From NCBI GenBank assembly GCA_937952135.1, contig CALFYL010000319.1, forward strand, positions 1-21,560: a DNA stretch of 21,560 nucleotides. The letters are read 5' to 3'. A model generated the notes under the pieces. The model did no database searches. It saw only the letters and a program-made list of their open reading frames with translations, and was not told where the DNA came from. A program made the position numbers and the translations under genes. Below, one piece after another: positions 6,888 through 12,704 of this stretch (its first letter is position 1; each line of letters opens with the position of its first letter). The DNA comes from an uncultured Planctomycetia bacterium (GTDB lineage Bacteria > Planctomycetota > UBA1135 > GCA-002686595).

Positions 6888-6947
6888 ACCCAACGCCGTG
6901 CCGATCAGCGGCGGCCAAATGCCGTCCGCTGCATCGGCTTGTTAGGC
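6888..6947 (-). repeat. attC site
   Basis: Minus strand: GCCTAAC, arm AAGCCGATGCAGCGGACGGC, opposite arm GCCGCCGCTGATCGGC, then GTTGGGT. The length is 60 bp. The arms GCCGATGCAGCGG and CCGCTGATCGGC pair with one unpaired base. It is one of the best-preserved sites here. Confidence 0.9.
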
Positions 6948-7385
6948 GGCACCACGGTACACCGCCGTCGCCTCAAAGGAAAACCGCTCATCATTCGCCA
7001 CACCCTCACGTGAGAACTCAACGTTGCCCACGCCGACAACTCTGTACCGTGAACCATCGCGAGCCAGAGTGAGCTTCTCGATCTCATACCAGTTGTGGGC
7101 CGACCCCAAGTAGACCGACGCTTCCACATCGGGGGTCTGGCCCATGGCTATCTCGACGCCGTCGAGCGCATCGGGATCGTCCAGGCCAAGGTTGATCCAC
7201 TCGACGACGAGTTCCGTCTGTTCTGGCTGCTCCACGTACTCAAGGCCGGAGTCGAACGGTTCGAACGGGATGCGGATGCGGTGAAAGAGAGTGCGGGCAA
7301 GCCCTAAATGCTCGCTCTCGAACCAGTAGTGCTCGATGACGCCCTCCAGGAGTCGGGCCCTCGCTTGAAGTCCGATGGTCTGCAT
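6942..7385 (-). CDS. Cassette 10: hypothetical beta-rich protein
   Basis: 147 residues from ATG at 7385, which lies 7 bp after the GTTAGGC of the preceding attC. The TAA stop (6944-6942) lies within the GCCTAAC box of the next attC. The sequence is rich in Glu, Val and aromatic residues and alternates strand-like segments (TELVVEWINLGLDD, EASVYLGSAHNWYEIEKL, RYRVVGVGNVEFSREG, FSFEATAVYRG). This suggests a soluble beta-sandwich or jelly-roll-like fold. There is no signal peptide or membrane helix. I do not recognise the family. No good Shine-Dalgarno is visible, and its short leader is typical of cassette genes. Confidence 0.8.
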   Translation of the reverse strand: MQTIGLQARARLLEGVIEHYWFESEHLGLARTLFHRIRIPFEPFDSGLEYVEQPEQTELVVEWINLGLDDPDALDGVEIAMGQTPDVEASVYLGSAHNWYEIEKLTLARDGSRYRVVGVGNVEFSREGVANDERFSFEATAVYRGAA

Positions 7386-7391
7386 CTGTCC

Positions 7392-7480
7392 GCCTAACGA
7401 TCCTGCCGTTCAGCCCTGCCGTTCAGCTGCCTAGTCCGAGCGTAAGCGAGGACCAGGTCCGCTGCAACGGCCAGTTGGGC
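7392..7480 (-). repeat. attC site with duplicated inner arm
   Basis: Minus strand: GCCCAAC, arm TGGCCGTTGCAGCGGAC, a long loop, the arm GCTGAACGGCAGG present twice in tandem, then GTTAGGC. The length is 89 bp, the longest in the array; part of the excess comes from the 13-bp duplication. Confidence 0.8.
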
Positions 7481-7521
7481 AGCGTCGACTCGTCTGGCCG
7501 CCGCTTCTCCTGGCGGGTGGA

Positions 7522-7944
7522 CTATGGCCGCACTCGCCGAAAGAAGACCAGTTCCGGATCACCCTCGTCGAGATTGTGAATGACGCCCGAAGCTTCGAAC
7601 CCCTGTTCAAGCAGGAGCGAACGCATCGGACTGTTCGATTCGTTTGTCGAGGTGAAGAGCTTGGGCGTCGCGCAGATGGAGATGGCATTTCTGAGGAGTG
7701 CGCGTCCGACACCACGACGTCTCGAATCCTGCCGCACCATCAGGAGCGACACGAATCCATGTTCGTAGAACGTGTACTCGAGGACGAGGAAGCCAACGGC
7801 CCGCTCCTGATCCGCGGCGACCCAGCATCGGCCGCCCTCGATGTGATGTCGCAGTAGAGCCTGCCGCACCGGATCCCGTTGCGCCACTAGGTCAACGGAT
7901 ACCAGCCCCTCGTAGTCGAGGGCCGTGGCCAATCTGATCGTCAT
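7522..7944 (-). CDS. Cassette 9: GNAT-family N-acetyltransferase
   Basis: 140 residues from ATG at 7944; an in-frame TTG at 7968 falls in the attC and is rejected. GNAT landmarks run in order. The strand WVAADQERAVGFLVLEY comes first. The motif A strand FVSLLMV is followed by the acetyl-CoA pyrophosphate loop R-R-R-G-V-G-R-A (residues 75-82) and its helix. Then comes the motif B part, LFTSTNESNSPMRSLLLEQ, then GF and a closing VIHNLDEGDPELVFFRR. The enzyme would transfer acetyl from acetyl-CoA to an amine; the substrate cannot be read from sequence. GNATs are frequent integron cargo. About 40 nt separate the TAG from the next attC. Confidence 0.9.
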   Translation of the reverse strand: MTIRLATALDYEGLVSVDLVAQRDPVRQALLRHHIEGGRCWVAADQERAVGFLVLEYTFYEHGFVSLLMVRQDSRRRGVGRALLRNAISICATPKLFTSTNESNSPMRSLLLEQGFEASGVIHNLDEGDPELVFFRRVRP

Positions 7945-7962
7945 CGCCGTTCCCGCCAAGCT

Positions 7963-8027
7963 GCCCAACGCTTTGGCGATCAGCGGCGGCCGCGAAGCGG
8001 CCGTCCGTCTGCATCGCCTTGTTGGGC
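7963..8027 (-). repeat. attC site
   Basis: Minus strand: GCCCAAC, arm AAGGCGATGCAGACGGAC, a GC palindrome GGCCGCTTCGCGGCC, arm GCCGCTGATCGCC, then GTTGGGC. The length is 65 bp. The two end boxes are exact reverse complements, and the arms pair with one or two bulged bases, so this is a textbook attC. Confidence 0.93.
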
Positions 8028-8143
8028 GTCACCGGCGAACACGGAACGACTCTTAGTCGGACAAAGAGGCTGGCCTCCTGACGGTTCGTGGGCTCGAGCC
8101 GACCTCGTCGATGATGAGTGGCGCCACGTTGACAAGAGAGTGA

Positions 8144-8593
8144 TCACGACAGCGCTTCGTGCAGAATATTCAGGGCCAGCGGCCAGTTGTCCTTGTGTCC
8201 GTCGCACGACTTCTCGGAGACGAAACCGGAGTGGTTCAAGCGGAAGTCGGTAGCCCCGCCCTTGAAAACAAGCTCAATGCAAAGGACCGTCTCGGCTCCT
8301 TCTGTTCCCTCGGCGGTCCCGTTTCCCATCATCCACGCCATTTCGATCAGCTGGTTTTGTTTCACATCGAGGAATCGGCCGTAGTGAGGATGTCTGCCCC
8401 AGTCATCCCGGTTGTAGAAGAAGTATGGCCGCCCTGGCTCTGGCACCATGGCGATCGTTCCGGCCTGGGCGAACCAGGTGTCGAAGCGTTTGGCCCAGGC
8501 GGCGTAGACATCTTCTGGCCTGGCGTTGACCGTGTATTCACAGGTCATTTGCAGCGGTCGAGCGGAAGGATCGGGGCGGGGGATCCAGCTCAC
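8144..8593 (-). CDS. Cassette 8: AHSA1/SRPBCC-family protein
   Basis: 149 residues from GTG at 8593. A strong AGGAGG lies 6 nt upstream, which decides the start. The helix-grip pattern of the Activator of Hsp90 ATPase-like (AHSA1) SRPBCC group is visible. An opening strand CEYTVNARPEDVYAAWAKRF with the hallmark A-x-x-x-V-x-x-A-W comes first. YGRFLDVKQNQLIEMAWMMG and a strand VLCIELVFKGGATDFRLNHS follow. A last long helix, DNWPLALNILHEALS, ends the protein. Members bind hydrophobic ligands or modulate partners; the ligand here is unknown. The stop is about 117 nt before the next attC, an unusually long tail for this array. Confidence 0.85.
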   Translation of the reverse strand: MSWIPRPDPSARPLQMTCEYTVNARPEDVYAAWAKRFDTWFAQAGTIAMVPEPGRPYFFYNRDDWGRHPHYGRFLDVKQNQLIEMAWMMGNGTAEGTEGAETVLCIELVFKGGATDFRLNHSGFVSEKSCDGHKDNWPLALNILHEALS

Positions 8594-8781
8594 GGAAACC
8601 TCCTGACGAGACGGTGATTATCGCAAGACAACATCACGGCGGCGTGCCATGAAGCGCTAGGAAAACGAGACCCAGTCCTCCGACATAACGTGACACCGAG
8701 TATTACGCAGTTCGCGTCGCCCATCAGGCCCATTGCAGGTCCGGGGGATACACCCCAGATGAAGGTCAAGAATCGGTGCAT
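8590..8781 (-). CDS. Possible small upstream reading frame in cassette 8
   Basis: 63 codons from ATG at 8781, ending in TGA that overlaps the GTG of the AHSA1 gene by 4 nt (CCGTGA). The N-terminus is mildly hydrophobic (FLTFIWGVSPGPAMGL); the rest is not family-like. The 210-base leader of this cassette is unusually long. It may instead hold a cassette promoter: TGCGATAAT, an extended -10 look-alike, lies about 30 nt before the GTG, but no good -35 was found. Either reading is tentative. Confidence 0.25.
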   Translation of the reverse strand: MHRFLTFIWGVSPGPAMGLMGDANCVILGVTLCRRTGSRFPSASWHAAVMLSCDNHRLVRRFP

Positions 8782-8802
8782 GCGTTCCTCAATGTCTCGT
8801 CC

Positions 8803-8865
8803 GCCCAACGTCATGGCGATCAGCCGCCAGCCGCAGGCCGGTCCGTCTGCATCGCCTTGTTAGGC
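8803..8865 (-). repeat. attC site
   Basis: Minus strand: GCCTAAC, arm AAGGCGATGCAGACGGACC, arm GGCGGCTGATCGCC, then GTTGGGC. The length is 63 bp. The TAA of the preceding gene lies in the first box. Confidence 0.9.
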
Positions 8866-9276
8866 ATCGCGATTGTGCACTCGTGCATGCTGGGCTTTCA
8901 GTTTCGGCAGAACTTCGCGAAAGTTGCGGACAAGGTCTTCAACACAAGATACCGGGCGGGCGAAGCGCACACCATAGACCCCCCAACGCTCGTCGTCAGG
9001 AGGCCTGATCGCGTAGAACTCGGGGGTGTCTGTCGCCCAAGCGATTCCCGCGCGGGAACCGTCAGGCGCAATGACAAAGCCATCCCCTTCGGTTTGAGGT
9101 TCGTCGCAATCGTACTCCGTGATGGCTCCGTAGGCCCACCCGTCTGTCATCGACTCAGGTACGACGGTGAAGCCGTGGTAGACGGGAGCCCCACGGGGTC
9201 GAGCCAGAAAACCCGGAAGCTTCGGATCGGACGATTCAGCATCCGAGTCGAAGCGAACCTTCTTATCGTCACTCAT
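8860..9276 (-). CDS. Cassette 7: hypothetical protein
   Basis: 138 residues from ATG at 9276. An upstream in-frame start would read through the degenerate attC and is rejected. The N-terminus is charged (SDDKKVRFDSDAESSD). The body has PVYHGFTVVPESMTDGWAYG, FVIAPDGSRAGIAWATD and RWGVYGVRFARPV. It ends in a basic helix, VEDLVRNFREVLPKLKAQH. The mix of strands with a terminal helix and a DGSRAG turn looks like a small soluble alpha/beta protein. It resembles conserved hypotheticals I have seen near immunity-type proteins, but I cannot name a family. The TAA (8862-8860) lies in the attC that follows. Confidence 0.75.
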   Translation of the reverse strand: MSDDKKVRFDSDAESSDPKLPGFLARPRGAPVYHGFTVVPESMTDGWAYGAITEYDCDEPQTEGDGFVIAPDGSRAGIAWATDTPEFYAIRPPDDERWGVYGVRFARPVSCVEDLVRNFREVLPKLKAQHARVHNRDA

Positions 9277-9291
9277 GAGTTCGTCTCGTGT

Positions 9292-9357
9292 GCATAACCC
9301 TATGCCGTTGACCAGCGGGCGGCGCAGCCGATCGTCAGGTCCCACGACTGGGTGGGC
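9292..9357 (-). repeat. Degenerate attC candidate
   Basis: Minus strand: GCCCACC (one base from GCCCAAC) opens and GTTATGC closes a 66-bp interval between the cassette 6 and 7 genes. The arms GACCTGACGATCGGC and GCCGCCCGCTGGTC can partly pair. Position and size fit an attC; the boxes are eroded. Confidence 0.4.
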
Positions 9358-9382
9358 AGCGGGGCTGCACGGTCGAGTCGGA

Positions 9383-9613
9383 TCATAGCCCAGTCTTCTC
9401 CCTCAAACGCTTCTGCGCGGCTGCCAGGAGTCGATCGTAGTCCTGGGGGAACGGCTCGGTCAACTCCCGTTCGAGAGTCGCCTGCAGAGCCCATAGGGCA
9501 GCCCGCTCGGCCGGATCGGACAAGACGATGGATCGAGACCAAGGCTCGCCACTATCGCATCTGCTGAGAATCGAACCGAGCACTAGAAGGTTGAGCAACA
9601 TTTTTTTCTGCAA
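9383..9613 (-). CDS. Cassette 6: small helical hypothetical, paralogue of cassette 13
   Basis: 76 residues from ATG at 9613; a second ATG at 9601 is possible. The C-terminal half, ERAALWALQATLERELTEP followed by QDYDRLLAAAQKRLREK, matches cassette 13 closely. The N-terminal halves are related only in hydrophobic pattern (LLNLLVLGSIL here, EALVLFDLLA there). The start lies directly after a transposase remnant, so the original N-terminus and upstream attC may have been replaced by the insertion. The function is unknown; composition suggests a helical bundle. Confidence 0.7.
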   Translation of the reverse strand: MQKKMLLNLLVLGSILSRCDSGEPWSRSIVLSDPAERAALWALQATLERELTEPFPQDYDRLLAAAQKRLREKTGL

Positions 9614-9628
9614 TTCGGTCGTGGAGCG

Positions 9629-9697
9629 TTAGCCGTTTTTCAGGGTGAGGTAGACGCGTCCGGTTTCCCACTCGTCGCTGATCTGGGTCAGCACGAC
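9629..9697 (-). pseudogene. IS256/Mutator-family transposase C-terminal remnant
   Basis: 22 codons reading VVLTQISDEWETGRVYLTLK then NG and TAA. The I-S-x-E-W-x-T-G-R-x-Y-L-T ending is typical of the C-terminus of many IS256/Mutator-type DDE transposases. Nothing upstream in this frame continues the homology, so only the tail survives. It lies just 5' of the cassette 6 gene, where an attC would be expected. Confidence 0.5.
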
Positions 9698-9856
9698 GCA
9701 ACCCCAGCGCCGACCACGAGAACGCCGGACTCAGTCACCCGCACCCCACGTCGCGTTGGCTCAACGCACGAGCCTTCGGCGGAGGTCCGTTGGGCGCGCG
9801 GCACAAACCGCGGCGCGTGAAGTCGCTCCACGCGACACCTTCGATCTCCGATCTCA

Positions 9857-9915
9857 CCCCAACGTCTGATGCGCTGACTCGCGAGCGCTGCCGCGGAGTT
9901 CGCGTTCCTTAGCGC
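9857..9915 (-). repeat. Degenerate attC candidate
   Basis: Minus strand, 35 bp after the cassette 5 stop: a 59-bp interval opens near GCGCTAA and closes with GTTGGGG, one base from GTTGGGC. Its inner arm GTCAGCGCATCAGAC is attC-like. The 250-base stretch 9698-9949 otherwise holds no gene I recognise. Confidence 0.35.
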
Positions 9916-9949
9916 CAAGCCCGGCAGCATGCCGATCCCCCACAGCGAC

Positions 9950-10690
9950 TCACTCGAGCCCGAAGACCTCTTTCAGTCCTCGATCGACGCGCGGAAAAAT
10001 GAACACTGCGAGCATGCCGACCCGCGGCGAAGGAACGGAGAGACATCCTGTACGGACAAGTCGCTCGGCGTCCGCCTTGCGCCGCGGCTCGCCGAGTAGA
10101 AACTGCGAGACGCCCCCGGATTCAAGCGACGGTCGCACTCCCATACGCTCGATCTGTGACTGCTGCGGAGGCTCGGCGCCAGTCCAGTTGAGCGGCTCGC
10201 AAACTGCGAAACGCCCTCCCTTGTCCGTGTGATGCCCCAGGACTCTGAAAGCGGTCCATTGCCCGGACGCAAGTCGGTACGCGATCACCTCTCCGACAGC
10301 CCATTGGTTGGCGGCTTTGAACGGACGGACAACCCGCCTTTGGGGTGGCGGAGGAGACCTTAAAGTTTCGGCGACCTGCTCGAGGACACGGCGGCGCTTC
10401 TTGCGATCCCGTGGGTCATCCCAGCGTTGGAGGTCGGCTCCAGATTCGATCACGCGCAAGGCCTCCGTCGTGGCGCGTGCGACCGGGCGCCCCAGCTTCC
10501 ACGCCGTCTCCGCTACCGCAAGCCAGCACACTGGCCCCTCATCAGCATCAGCAAACGACGCGTCGTACTCCTCCATCAGCCGATCGAGAGCGGCCTCCGC
10601 GGTGTGGCCCTCGCCGATCAAGTCTCGGAAATCGCTCCGAAGATCCAAGGCAAGATCGTCGGAGTAGAGTGCGGCGCCCCAGGAACCCAT
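9950..10690 (-). CDS. Cassette 5: conserved hypothetical (MGxWG-type)
   Basis: 246 residues from ATG at 10690, the largest cassette gene here. It opens MGSWGAALYSDDLALDLRSD, a start shared by a group of conserved hypotheticals with an N-terminal G-x-WG-x-x-x-Y-x-x-D motif. Helices DEGPVCWLAVAETAWKLGR and IESGADLQRWDD follow. The C-terminal half has WAVGEVIAYRLASGQWTAF, LGHHTDKGGRFAVCE and RMGVRPSLES, which look like an OB- or SH3-like beta domain. It ends in VFIFPRVDRGLKEVFGLE. No signal peptide or membrane helix is seen. The biochemical role is unknown. It follows a half-deleted attC by 14 bp. Confidence 0.85.
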   Translation of the reverse strand: MGSWGAALYSDDLALDLRSDFRDLIGEGHTAEAALDRLMEEYDASFADADEGPVCWLAVAETAWKLGRPVARATTEALRVIESGADLQRWDDPRDRKKRRRVLEQVAETLRSPPPPQRRVVRPFKAANQWAVGEVIAYRLASGQWTAFRVLGHHTDKGGRFAVCEPLNWTGAEPPQQSQIERMGVRPSLESGGVSQFLLGEPRRKADAERLVRTGCLSVPSPRVGMLAVFIFPRVDRGLKEVFGLE

Positions 10691-10703
10691 AGCTTAACTG
10701 CCT

Positions 10704-10735
10704 GCTCAACGACCTCGCCGTTCAGCGGCGGGCTA
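10704..10735 (-). repeat. Half attC site (R''-side arm deleted)
   Basis: Minus strand: directly after the TAG of the cassette 4 gene comes CCCGCCGCTGAACGGCGAGG, then GTTGAGC. This matches only the second half (CCGCTGAACGGC then GTTRRRY) of the attC at 7392-7480. The opening box and the first arm are missing. A second GTTRRRY match, GTTAAGC (10698-10692), lies 5 bp further on. Confidence 0.6.
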
Positions 10736-11074
10736 CACGACGTCTCCTACGGGAATGCGTTTTGCGATCACGTCAAGAACTCCGCATGCGTTGAAGCAAA
10801 GTACGTAGTGGACGTAGTCCTCGGTCCTAAGGCCCTGCAGCCTGGCCTGTCGTTCGAGCCAGGGAGAGCCAACTGCCTCGAATGTCGAGTCGCCGCGTGG
10901 GACCGGATCATCGAGTTCCTGCCACCGAAAAGCGATGACGTCTCTGAAGAGCGCCGATCGCGGCCGTTCCTGCCAGTCCACGAAGGACAGATGAAGGTCA
11001 CCGTCTTTGAACCGGACGTCAACCTGTTCGGCGTCGGCCGTATGGAGTCCCAAGGTCGCTTCGAGGTATTTCAT
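10733..11074 (-). CDS. Cassette 4: hypothetical protein
   Basis: 113 residues from ATG at 11074; a TTG at 11116 falls inside the attC inner arm and is rejected. The protein is mixed alpha/beta: MKYLEATLGLHTADAEQVDV, DLHLSFVDWQERPRSALFRD, VIAFRWQELDD, then YVHYVLCFNACGVLDVIAKR. It is acidic and soluble, with an aromatic-rich C-terminal strand pair. I do not recognise the family. Its TAG abuts a half-deleted attC, so the final residues (IPVGDVV) could be altered by that deletion. Confidence 0.7.
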   Translation of the reverse strand: MKYLEATLGLHTADAEQVDVRFKDGDLHLSFVDWQERPRSALFRDVIAFRWQELDDPVPRGDSTFEAVGSPWLERQARLQGLRTEDYVHYVLCFNACGVLDVIAKRIPVGDVV

Positions 11075-11085
11075 TTCGCTCAGCC

Positions 11086-11169
11086 AGTTGGCGACCTGGA
11101 AATCAGCGGCGAACAACCGATCGAGTGGCGCGACGGAGGATGGTCGTCCGCTGCATTTCCTGGTTAGCC
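11086..11169 (-). repeat. attC site, closing box eroded
   Basis: Minus strand: GGCTAAC, arm CAGGAAATGCAGCGGACG, arm GCCGCTGATTTCC, then GCCAACT where GTTRRRY is expected. GGAAATGCAGCGG and CCGCTGATTTCC pair with one extra base, so the stem is well preserved. The length is 84 bp. Confidence 0.75.
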
Positions 11170-11658
11170 GGCGTCCACACCTCGGGGCCGCATCTCGCGA
11201 CCAGCCGGATCTGTCTCCAGCACCGACTCATGGAGCCCTCCGATGGTATCAAGAACGTTTCCCTCCTGATCGACTTGCACGAGAACCCAACCGACATCCC
11301 CGACCTCCGGCTCGACATCACCGGGATCCTCGAGGAGGTAACAGAGCCGAAACAGCAACTGCGTCTGCATGCCCCTGACAACCTCCGTGAGCTCGTCGTT
11401 CGTCGCGCCGCGCGCCCGAAGCTTGCCCAATGCGTGACCGACACCCGCATAGGGCTCGACAGGGTGTGTCTTCGCTCGGTCGATCGAGGCGTCGATCCAA
11501 CTTGAGTCATCCTCCTGGACGATCTGCCGCCACGCCTGTCGCAGGAAGAGAAATCGCGCGAGCTGCGGAATGCCCTCTTCAACTTGCGACCGCGCCCAAC
11601 CCTCGGGATCGGGCGCTCCGAGTCTGCGGAAGGTCGCGGCGAGTTCTTCTTGATTCAT
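11164..11658 (-). CDS. Cassette 3: conserved hypothetical protein
   Basis: 164 residues from ATG at 11658, with AAGGAG 6 nt upstream fixing the start. It begins MNQEELAATFRRLGAPDPEG, then ARSQVEEGIPQLARFLFLRQ. A helical body ends in VRGMQTQLLFRLCYLLEDP. A beta-like second half follows: DVGWVLVQVDQEGNVLDTIG, then LHESVLETDPAGREMRPRG. The pattern is that of a small conserved soluble protein found in environmental cassettes, but I cannot give it a domain name. TAA (11166-11164) lies in the GGCTAAC box of the next attC. Confidence 0.85.
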   Translation of the reverse strand: MNQEELAATFRRLGAPDPEGWARSQVEEGIPQLARFLFLRQAWRQIVQEDDSSWIDASIDRAKTHPVEPYAGVGHALGKLRARGATNDELTEVVRGMQTQLLFRLCYLLEDPGDVEPEVGDVGWVLVQVDQEGNVLDTIGGLHESVLETDPAGREMRPRGVDAG

Positions 11659-11676
11659 CTTGGCTCCTTGCGGAGA

Positions 11677-11741
11677 GTCCTTTTTGGCGCTGAGCCGCGA
11701 GCGCCGCTGCGGCTTTTGTCGGATCCTGCGTTGTGTTAGCC
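11677..11741 (-). repeat. attC site, degenerate
   Basis: Minus strand: GGCTAAC carrying the TAA of the cassette 2 gene, then a GC-rich stem (AGCCGC / GCGGCT), and a closing AAAGGAC where GTTRRRY is expected. The length is 65 bp. Position and stem fit; the arms differ from the main group. Confidence 0.5.
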
Positions 11742-12032
11742 TGCATCGTAGAGGGATTCGACAAGTGTCGCAAGCCGGTGGAAAGCCGACTCGGACTTGC
11801 CCCCGCAATCGCCGGAAAGGTAGCCCCAGCCGAACGAGCGCCGCTCGCCGGATACGACGAGTTGGAGGTCTGCCAGGGAGCGGCGGTGAACTGCAGCGAA
11901 CATCACGGCAGCGGCAGCCAGATGCTCCGAGTAGCGAGGGCGATCTTGGGCGGTGACCGTCTCGCTGGCCGCTTGCCCGAGTACCTCGACATAGTCGGAC
12001 AATCGATCCGCGAGTTGGTCCCAGTCGATCAT
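11736..12032 (-). CDS. Cassette 2: small hypothetical protein
   Basis: 98 residues from ATG at 12032. An upstream ATG at 12062 would start inside the attC (ATGCTGGGCGTTAGCC) and cannot be excluded. The protein is helical and acidic at first: MIDWDQLADRLSDYVEVLGQ, RYSEHLAAAAVMFAAVHRRS. A basic Gly/Trp patch follows (SGERRSFGWGYLSGDCGG), then a last helix FHRLATLVESLYDAG. No family is recognised. Its TAA (11738-11736) lies in the next attC box, the usual cassette arrangement in this array. Confidence 0.75.
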   Translation of the reverse strand: MIDWDQLADRLSDYVEVLGQAASETVTAQDRPRYSEHLAAAAVMFAAVHRRSLADLQLVVSGERRSFGWGYLSGDCGGKSESAFHRLATLVESLYDAG

Positions 12033-12046
12033 GTTGGTAGCTGTCC

Positions 12047-12106
12047 GGCTAACGCCCAGCATTAGTGGCGGCGCTTAGCGCCGTCCGCTGCTTGTTGTTG
12101 TTAAAA
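12047..12106 (-). repeat. attC site
   Basis: Minus strand: TTTTAAC, arm AACAAGCAGCGGACGGCGC, arm GCGCCGCCACTAATGCTGG, then GTTAGCC. The length is 60 bp. The inner palindrome GGCGCTAAGCGCC is perfect. The end boxes each deviate slightly. Confidence 0.7.
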
Positions 12107-12420
12107 GGCAGGCCGCGAGCGTTCATCCGAGGCGCCCCTCCTGTGCGGCGCTGTGAACGGGGCAGTTCCCTGAACAGGCTGGAGACGACCTTCGATGCCG
12201 GGGGCGAAAGGCTATCTGTTCTGATCGTGCCATCGAGACGCCAGCTGGCCGAATTGGTCACGTACGCGAGCAGCGCCATCGCGCGATTACCATCCCTAAC
12301 CCACAGAGTGGCCTCGCCGTCTTTCACCCAGGTGATCGATTCTGGCGTGTTCTGCGGACCGTGGTGAGTCCAGGTCATCTCGAGGACCCGGCTCTCCTCT
12401 TCTGTCAGCTGTCGACTCAT
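12049..12420 (-). CDS. Cassette 1: hypothetical protein reading into attC
   Basis: 123 residues from ATG at 12420; a GTG at 12429 is a weaker choice. The recognisable part is MSRQLTEEESRVLEMTWTHH, ESITWVKDGEATLWVRDGNR and AMALLAYVTNSASWRLDGTI. This is a small alpha/beta protein with paired strands around conserved-looking Trp residues. The C-terminus is Arg-rich. Unlike its neighbours, the frame passes straight through the attC (LPFNNNKQRTALSAATNAGR). A shifted frame would stop at TAA in the attC box, so an indel near the 3' end is possible. It is the cassette nearest to the integrase. The function is unknown. Confidence 0.6.
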   Translation of the reverse strand: MSRQLTEEESRVLEMTWTHHGPQNTPESITWVKDGEATLWVRDGNRAMALLAYVTNSASWRLDGTIRTDSLSPPASKVVSSLFRELPRSQRRTGGAPRMNARGLPFNNNKQRTALSAATNAGR

Positions 12421-12427
12421 TCTGTGC

Positions 12428-12508
12428 ACCTAACCTGCATTGGGCAGAGCTGCATCCTACCCGCGAAGGCGGCGTGGCGCTCTGCCTGATGCGATCGGAG
12501 GGTTCGAG
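12428..12508 (-). repeat. Candidate attI or leading attC beside intI
   Basis: GTTAGGT (minus 12434-12428) is a good GTTRRRY crossover box just before the first cassette gene. Upstream on the same strand are complementary arms GGCAGAGC and GCTCTGCC. A box GCTCGAAC lies 81 bp away. An attI would be expected between the integrase and the first cassette; an eroded attC is the alternative. Confidence 0.35.
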
Positions 12509-12704
12509 CCGCGGCGGCGCAAGTGAGCGCTCGGGCTCGGGATACAGAGCGTTTCGCCGCTGGGCAACTTCAGCGATAGACGGGTCTGCCTAAGATGTCG
12601 GACGATCGGCGTGTCGCACGCGCGGCGCGGTTGAGGGGGCACCCAAGAACGGGAGCAAGCCGGTGGCGGCGTGAGCGATGGTCGAGAGAGCCGAGCGCAT
12701 TGCG

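Noticed and set aside
7980..8207. 75-codon minus frame over an attC
   Set aside because: It overlaps both the AHSA1 gene end and the attC, and the translation is not protein-like.
9759..9795. GCCCAAC and GTTGAGC pair resembling attC ends
   Set aside because: Only 37 bp apart, shorter than any attC, with no pairing arms and no cassette gene beside it.
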